Shown piece after piece: positions 58,655 through 64,000 of a stretch of 64,000 nt of DNA (within the stretch, counting starts at the first letter, position 1; each line of letters starts with the position of its first letter). The notes under the pieces were generated by a model, which was not told the DNA's origin, made no database searches, and saw only the letters and a list, made by a program, of their open reading frames with translations. Position numbers and translations under genes: made by a program. Source of the DNA: Evansella sp041820985 (GTDB taxonomy: Bacteria > Bacillota > Bacilli > Bacillales > Salisediminibacteriaceae); contig NZ_JBGUAU010000001.1 of the NCBI RefSeq assembly GCF_041820985.1, forward strand, positions 62,001 to 126,000. Direction: 5' to 3'.

Positions 58655-60466
58655 TTATTCAGCTAAAAGATTTTCAAGCTCCGTTAATGTTTCTTCAAAT
58701 ACTGTTAAAGCTTGTTTTATCGGTTCTGGCGATGTCATATCTACACCAGCTTTCTTCAGTACCTCAATTGGATAATCAGAGTTTCCAGCTTTTAGAAAAT
58801 CAACATATCGAGAAACTGCTGGTTCTCCTTCTTCTAATATTTGTTTTGCTAATGCTGTTGCTGCACTATAACCAGTTGCATATTGATATACATAGAAATT
58901 GTAATAGAAGTGAGGAATTCTTGCCCATTCCAGTGCAATCTCTTCATCGATAACAATATCATCACCGAAGTATTTCTTATTTAAGTCATAATACAAACTA
59001 CTTAATAAATCAGGAGTTAATGGCTCACCACTCGCTGCTTTTTGATGAATTAACTGTTCAAACTCCGCAAACATTGTTTGACGGAAAACAGTTCCTCTGA
59101 ATCCCTCTAAGAAATGGTTTAATAAGTATAAGCGCTTTTGCTTATCTTCGGTTACCTTTAATAAGTGGTCATTTAAGAGAGCTTCATTACAAGTGGATGC
59201 GACCTCTGCAACAAAAATAGAATAGTTCGCATACGGATACGGTTGATGTTTTCTAGTATAGTAACTATGAACCGAATGACCAAATTCATGTGCTAGTGTA
59301 AATAAATTGTTTACATTATCTTGCCAGTTCATTAAAATATATGGCATTGTTCCATAAGCCCCAGAAGAATATGCACCACTACGTTTTCCGACGTTTTCTT
59401 CTACATCTACCCAACGGTTATTAAAACCTTCTTCTACAATAGAAACGTATTCTTTACCTAATGCTTCAACACCTTTTTTCACAAACCCTTTTGCTTCTTC
59501 ATATGGTATTTTCATATCTACATCTTTTACAAGAGGAGTATATAAATCATACATGTGCAACTCATCTAAGCCAAGCACTTTTTTTCTTAGCTTTACATAA
59601 CGGTGAAGTAAATGAAGATTATCATTTACAGTGGAAACTAATTGATCATAAACTTCCTCCGGTATGTTGTTATTACTAAGTGCAGCATGTCGTGCTGAAT
59701 CATAATTTCTAACATTTGCATGAAAGATATTACGTTTTACATTCCCAGTAATCGTACTAGCAAATGTGTTTTTAAAGGCACCGTATGTTTTATAGACAGC
59801 TTTAAAGGCGTCCTCTCTTACACGAGGATCTGAACTTTCTAGAAAGCGAATATATCTTCCATGAGTTACTTCTATGTCATTTCCTTCCTCATCTTGAATG
59901 GTAGGAAATTTCATATCCGCATTGTTTAACATCCCAAATGTATTAGTAGAGCTTTCCGTTACTTCACTCACTTGAGCTAATAAAGATTCCTCTTTTTCAC
60001 TAAGTACATGAGGACGCTGAAGATTTAATTTATCTAGCATATGCTTATACAATTGCAAATCAGGATATTCTTTCAAAAATGCATCTATTTTTTCTTGTGG
60101 AATAGCCAATAATTCTGGTGTAATATAGGAACCTGCATTTGTCACTTGAGAAAGAAGCTGGCCCGCACGATCATTTAAGCCTTGATAAAAGGAGTTTGTT
60201 GTATCTTGATCATAGCGCATATGTGCATATGTATAAAGTCTTCCTAACTTCTTCCCAATTTCATCTTGGAACTGAAGAACATTAAATAACACTTCTCCGG
60301 ACTCACTTAGTTTTCCACGAAACTCTTTCACTTTTGGTAGCATTTCCTTAATCTCATTAAATTCCTTATCCCACTCAACATCAGTGGAATAAATATCTTC
60401 TAAATCCCACGTTAATTCTTTAGGAAGTTCCTCTCTTTTTGGTAAAGCTGATGCTTGGCCTGCCAT
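58655..60466 (-). CDS. pepF: Oligoendopeptidase F
   Basis: 603 residues, M3 zinc metallopeptidase of the usual length. The zinc-binding HExxH is in LAHEFGHSVHSYYTRKH (near residue 385) with the downstream Glu in ANYSIFVAEVASTCNEALL. The family markers GTMPYILMNWQDN and the C-terminal region EEIALEWARIPHFYYNFYVY are intact. It degrades oligopeptides in the cytoplasm and is reported to modulate sporulation. It has coiA immediately upstream on the same strand. Confidence 0.97.
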   Translation of the reverse strand: MAGQASALPKREELPKELTWDLEDIYSTDVEWDKEFNEIKEMLPKVKEFRGKLSESGEVLFNVLQFQDEIGKKLGRLYTYAHMRYDQDTTNSFYQGLNDRAGQLLSQVTNAGSYITPELLAIPQEKIDAFLKEYPDLQLYKHMLDKLNLQRPHVLSEKEESLLAQVSEVTESSTNTFGMLNNADMKFPTIQDEEGNDIEVTHGRYIRFLESSDPRVREDAFKAVYKTYGAFKNTFASTITGNVKRNIFHANVRNYDSARHAALSNNNIPEEVYDQLVSTVNDNLHLLHRYVKLRKKVLGLDELHMYDLYTPLVKDVDMKIPYEEAKGFVKKGVEALGKEYVSIVEEGFNNRWVDVEENVGKRSGAYSSGAYGTMPYILMNWQDNVNNLFTLAHEFGHSVHSYYTRKHQPYPYANYSIFVAEVASTCNEALLNDHLLKVTEDKQKRLYLLNHFLEGFRGTVFRQTMFAEFEQLIHQKAASGEPLTPDLLSSLYYDLNKKYFGDDIVIDEEIALEWARIPHFYYNFYVYQYATGYSAATALAKQILEEGEPAVSRYVDFLKAGNSDYPIEVLKKAGVDMTSPEPIKQALTVFEETLTELENLLAE

Positions 60467-60592
60467 TTTTTGGCACCTCCATATTTATTCATTTTAGGCT
60501 TGTTATATCTTCACATTCATATCATTAACAGCGCCCTTATTTTCATACACTTGTATTATTTCTATGAAATTAGTATTATTCCTTTATTTATT

Positions 60593-61828
60593 TTAAAATA
60601 TTTTTTTATGACTATTTCTCCAACCTAATTCTTTTAACTTACATATGACATATTGATCATCATTACTAAGTGTATCTAACTGTTTTTTTAGCTTTATATG
60701 ACTTTTCACTTTATACACTCCCGAATACATCTTTTCCAATACTCCAAAATAACTTAGAACATCGAAATATTCTAGGATAGTAAATCTAATTAGTTCCCTA
60801 TCAGGAACTGGTAATCTTCGCAAACAGAATATTCTCCGATCAATCATCAGTCTTATTTTTTCACAAATACTAGTAATTGCTATAGATTTCTGTAATGGAG
60901 TTTCGTTAATGATCGTGATGACTATCCAAGATTGCCACCATTGAGGAGGGGACTGAATATAGAAATTGCTCTTAAGAGGAATGTTTGCCAATGCTGGAAA
61001 GTAGTTTAGGTTAACTTGATAGTTCTGAAAAATTGTTAGCATATATCTCTCTAACTTATTCATGGATAAATATACTTTAACTCTTTTCTTCTTGGTTTCA
61101 GTAATCCAAATGGAATAATAGGAATAAAAATAATCATGTGTGGAAATTTCGAGTTGGAAGTTGTTTAGCTCTAGAAATTGTTTAGGAGATATGAAGAAGG
61201 ACGCCTTAAATCGTTGAACCATAATTTTTTGACTACTAATATATAAATAGTTTGTTAATACACTCCAAGACGGTTCATCAATATTAATATAAACAGAATG
61301 TAATATAGGATAGTTACGTATGAGGAGATTATGAAGGGAAGTAGATGAAGTCAATGTATCTTTTTTTTCCTTCGAAGTTGTGTGCAACCCTATCCAAAAA
61401 GGCTCAATACCAAGAGATAAATAACATTTATGACGTTTTACAAATTGTTTTTCATCTATAAAAGAATGCTGAATTTCAAAAGCATAACGTTTATTCTCAA
61501 TCGTCGCTAACACATCCGCTCGTTGTTTTATCTCCGGGAGATAGCATTCAATGGAACTTGAATAACCATGATCAGTCAACCAGCGATTGAGTAGTATTTT
61601 TGCCTTTATATGAGCTTCTGTTTCTCCACCTCGAGAATATTCACATGAACTTGATGGTTTGTGAGCAAAATGCCAAGTCTGAATACTTCCTAATTTGAGA
61701 ATTACTTCCTCTTTACATAGAGGACAAAAGTAAAGATTAGTATTCCTATCAATCATTAAGTCAATTTTTGACCATTTTGTATGAATCAGGGATATTTCTG
61801 TTCCATTTTCTCTTTTCGCAATAAACAA
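60593..61828 (-). CDS. coiA: Competence protein CoiA
   Basis: 411 residues from TTG 61828, 8 bases after AGGAGG. An out-of-frame ATG lies 4 bases before it. The N-terminal zinc-finger-like part has YFCPLCKEEVILKLGS and HFAHKPSSSCEYSRGGE; the nuclease-like core has EAHIKAKILLNRWL and KQRADVLATIENKRYAFEIQ. CoiA is needed for transformation and probably acts on incoming DNA with RecA. It is longer and less conserved in its last 200 residues. Neighbours pepF and mecA keep the B. subtilis order. Confidence 0.9.
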   Translation of the reverse strand: MFIAKRENGTEISLIHTKWSKIDLMIDRNTNLYFCPLCKEEVILKLGSIQTWHFAHKPSSSCEYSRGGETEAHIKAKILLNRWLTDHGYSSSIECYLPEIKQRADVLATIENKRYAFEIQHSFIDEKQFVKRHKCYLSLGIEPFWIGLHTTSKEKKDTLTSSTSLHNLLIRNYPILHSVYINIDEPSWSVLTNYLYISSQKIMVQRFKASFFISPKQFLELNNFQLEISTHDYFYSYYSIWITETKKKRVKVYLSMNKLERYMLTIFQNYQVNLNYFPALANIPLKSNFYIQSPPQWWQSWIVITIINETPLQKSIAITSICEKIRLMIDRRIFCLRRLPVPDRELIRFTILEYFDVLSYFGVLEKMYSGVYKVKSHIKLKKQLDTLSNDDQYVICKLKELGWRNSHKKIF

Positions 61829-61977
61829 ACATGATTCCTCCTTTAGTATATCTAATTATTATATAAAGTGTCAGGGAAAGATGATAGTGATGGCTGCACT
61901 CGTCGCCGCATGCTCGCTATGAGAAACTTCATTCATAACGAGCTTTCAAAAAGAGTTCGGTGACTACAACCATTTCT

Positions 61978-63492
61978 TTATAAGAGAGGGGACAATAAGC
62001 GAGAGGTTGACTCGATTAATTTATGTGTGAAGGATCGCTTCTTAAAAACATCAGGTCGTATGATGGTAGAATGCTCCATATCAAAAATAAAATCACTTAC
62101 CAGCTTCTCCACACTTCTTGTTTGATACAGGAACGCATTTGCTTCAAAATTCAAATGAAAACTTCTCATATCCATATTCGCTGTACCTATAGATGCAATC
62201 TCGTGATCTACAATGATGATTTTACTATGCATAAAGCCACGGTGATATTCATAAATTTTGACTCCTGCATCTAATAGTTCTGGAAAATAGGATCTCGATG
62301 CATAGAACACAATTCGTTTGTCAGGTCGACTTGGAACTAACAATCGAACATCAACACCACTTAGTGAAGCTATTTTTAATGCACTTAAGATATCATCATC
62401 AGGAATAAAATAGGGAGAAGCTATCCAGATCGATTTTTTTGATGATGTTATCATCGTAAAGAATAACTTCTTAATGATTTCCCAACGAGTATCAGGACCA
62501 CTAGCAATCATTTGAACACCACCATCATCAAACGATTTTGGCAGTAGATTGGGAGATAAATAGCTTTGCTTTAAGAATGTTTCTGATGTTGCATAATACC
62601 AATCTCGCAAAAAAAATAATTGGAGACTTCGAATAGCCTCTCCTTGAACAAAAAGATGGGTATCACGCCAGTGACCAAAATATCTATTTTTCCCTAGATA
62701 CTCATCTCCAATATTAAGGCCGCCTATAAATGCATATTTCGTATCCACTACTATGATCTTCCTATGATTTCGATAGTTAATTCTATGATTAAATAAGGGA
62801 ATTTTAACAGGAGAAAACGGAACCATTTGTACTCCTGCATCCCTTAATTGTTGGATATATTGCTTGCTAAGTTTCCAGCTTCCCACAGAGTCATATAAAA
62901 AACGAATAACAACCCCTTCTTTTGCTTTTTCAATTAATATTTCCTTTATCTCATTACCTAGTTGATCATCTCTGACTATGTAGTATTCCATGTGTATATG
63001 ATCTGTTGCCTTTATTAAGGCCGCTTTTATATATGTAAATGTTTCTTTTCCATCTGTTAAAACTTTTGTTTCTGTCTGAAAAGAAATCGGGTTATTTCCT
63101 AATTTATGGGCTAATCGAAACAGTTTTTGCTGATGATCCGACATCTCTTGTACTTTTGACTCATCTAACGGACGGTTTCCTTCAATACTATGAAAGGCTT
63201 GTTCATCTACTATTGCTTTTTCTTTAAATGATTTATGTTTCCTTCTATTTTGACCAAACATTAAGTAAAAAAAGAAACCAACAATAGGAAACATACCTAA
63301 TAAAATTAGCCAAGTAAGCGTCTTTGAGGGGTTTCTATTCTCCAAAAATATAACAATTCCAATAAAAAAAGCAGATAAAGAAAAGAATGCACTTATAACA
63401 CCAACAAACCAATTTTCCCAAAAATCATTCGTTAAGAATAAAATGATGATGAGTATGGCAAGAAATACAATAATCTGTAAACGTTTTAGCAT
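61978..63492 (-). CDS. cls: Cardiolipin synthase
   Basis: 504 residues from ATG 63492 (AAAGGAGAG upstream). Two N-terminal membrane segments (about 5-22 and 35-52) precede the PLDNc region. The two HKD motifs are HRKIIVVDTKYAFIGGLN and HSKIIIVDHEIASIGTANMD, both complete. It condenses two phosphatidylglycerols into cardiolipin at the membrane. In B. subtilis no cls gene sits between coiA and mecA, so this placement is specific to this lineage. Confidence 0.95.
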   Translation of the reverse strand: MLKRLQIIVFLAILIIILFLTNDFWENWFVGVISAFFSLSAFFIGIVIFLENRNPSKTLTWLILLGMFPIVGFFFYLMFGQNRRKHKSFKEKAIVDEQAFHSIEGNRPLDESKVQEMSDHQQKLFRLAHKLGNNPISFQTETKVLTDGKETFTYIKAALIKATDHIHMEYYIVRDDQLGNEIKEILIEKAKEGVVIRFLYDSVGSWKLSKQYIQQLRDAGVQMVPFSPVKIPLFNHRINYRNHRKIIVVDTKYAFIGGLNIGDEYLGKNRYFGHWRDTHLFVQGEAIRSLQLFFLRDWYYATSETFLKQSYLSPNLLPKSFDDGGVQMIASGPDTRWEIIKKLFFTMITSSKKSIWIASPYFIPDDDILSALKIASLSGVDVRLLVPSRPDKRIVFYASRSYFPELLDAGVKIYEYHRGFMHSKIIIVDHEIASIGTANMDMRSFHLNFEANAFLYQTRSVEKLVSDFIFDMEHSTIIRPDVFKKRSFTHKLIESTSRLLSPLL

Positions 63493-63629
63493 ATACACTC
63501 TCCTTTTCTATCTTTATGGAGTATTATGTATGAGCAAGATTCCCCTTCTAATTACCAATATAACCTAATAATAATACATGTCAATTATTTTCATATTTTT
63601 GTGTTATATACCCTGAATAATAATAATAA

Positions 63630-63670
63630 AAAAACGCACGATGTTCCAATTTGAACTAGTGCGTTTTTTA
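63630..63670. terminator. Terminator of mecA
   Basis: AAAAACGCAC / GTGCGTTTTT stem with 19-base loop, 15 bases past the mecA stop. Confidence 0.8.
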
Positions 63671-63684
63671 TCTAAAGATTATTG

Positions 63685-64000
63685 TTAAGAAAAGTTAGAA
63701 CGTATCTCATCTAAAACATTACTTTCAATAATTTGCTTCCCATACTCTGAAATTCTGTGAATGGTTACATCTGATTCATATCCAAATTCAAGCATACGAC
63801 TTAACAAATTATCCTGCTCTTCATCACTATATTGTTCATCCAATGTCACATATATATAATAAGTTCCTTCAAAGCTATAGAGACTCGTAACTACCTCTTC
63901 ATCGAAAGAATGACTCAATGAAATAATATCCTCGAAGTCTTTAAATCCTATTACTACACTTAAAGAGTGATCTTTAACAACCTCTGTATCTTTGCTACCA
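63685..64000 (-). CDS. mecA: Adaptor protein MecA (C-terminal part, cut by window end)
   Basis: The frame ends at 63685 and is open to base 64000 without a start; the TTG near 63918 is an internal Leu codon. About 104 residues are visible, reading SLSVVIGFKDFEDIISLSHS, TSLYSFEGTYYIYVTLD and HRISEYGKQIIESNVLDEI. These match the C-terminal domain of B. subtilis MecA (FGDFEDVISL, TTLYSFENRYYLYV, IHRLEEYGKLII), which binds ClpC. MecA targets ComK and Spx to ClpCP. Confidence 0.93.
   Translation of the reverse strand, partial: GSKDTEVVKDHSLSVVIGFKDFEDIISLSHSFDEEVVTSLYSFEGTYYIYVTLDEQYSDEEQDNLLSRMLEFGYESDVTIHRISEYGKQIIESNVLDEIRSNFS

Noticed and set aside
1..64000. tRNA, rRNA, riboswitches, T-boxes, intact insertion sequences
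   Set aside because: I looked for characteristic sequences (tRNA TTCGA loops with CCA-like ends, T-box TGGNACCGCG, long transposase frames) and found none that hold up.

Overview
The window looks like the chromosome of a low-GC, endospore-forming, aerobic Bacillaceae bacterium. Supporting signs are three alpha/beta-type small acid-soluble spore protein (SASP) genes, four tiny YjcZ-type sporulation proteins, an Sda checkpoint gene, a KinB-like sporulation kinase, the yjbH-yjbO gene neighbourhood known from Bacillus subtilis, strong AGGAGG ribosome binding sites and frequent TTG/GTG starts. I see no rRNA, tRNA, CRISPR array, intact insertion sequence or prophage.

Layout. 1-2.1 kb: three minus-strand membrane or anchored proteins of unknown function. 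2.3-7.8 kb: an SDR oxidoreductase, a broken DinB-like gene, a GNAT acetyltransferase, three almost identical SASP genes, an LD-carboxypeptidase and the first YjcZ gene. 7.9-8.65 kb: a gene-free island bounded by ~48-bp inverted repeats. 8.7-19.5 kb: trhO, an ECF sigma/DUF4179 pair, a chemotaxis receptor, htpG with a perfect CIRCE operator, a nucleotidyltransferase, a VanW protein, ypjP and sda. 19.1-20.6 kb has decayed coding sequence. 20.6-28.5 kb: a lone glgC, a Rieske fusion protein, the KinB-like kinase, a TauE-type exporter and several small proteins. 28.8-33.3 kb is a classic MoxR-DUF58-transglutaminase operon. 33.8-42.7 kb: a TPR protein with a degenerate GTPase-like region, a patatin-like lipase, a class I amidotransferase, an Ohr protein, an XRE regulator with a membrane partner, a second ECF sigma/anti-sigma pair and a deaminase. 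43.7-51 kb: fabF-fabH and fabI, each group with a FapR-type operator, around a DUF1906 protein, a broken terC, a SufT-like protein, a DoxX protein and two possible spore proteins. 51.2-64 kb: prpE, yjbO-ppnK-yjbM, yjbL, yjbK, the lytic transglycosylase, the truncated globin and spxH (yjbH), then pepF, coiA, cls and the C-terminal part of mecA.

How it works together. Fatty-acid elongation genes appear co-controlled by FapR. SpxH and MecA are both adaptor proteins of the Clp proteolysis/Spx-competence network and sit with the competence gene coiA. Sda and the KinB-like kinase are plausible partners in the decision to sporulate. Two ECF sigma factors each carry a candidate autoregulatory promoter with a 17-bp spacer.

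The most unusual content is non-coding. There is an 11-unit, 52-bp hairpin array (42.78-43.36 kb) with a decayed relative at 28.69-28.80 kb; a 5-unit, 51-bp hairpin array (39.71-39.96 kb); a ~250-bp interspersed repeat present in three copies plus a half copy; a second dispersed element; and the inverted-repeat island with six AAATCACA octamers. No single gene cluster here is clearly a new system. The repeats, the Rieske fusion and the TPR/GTPase-like protein are the best candidates for undescribed biology.
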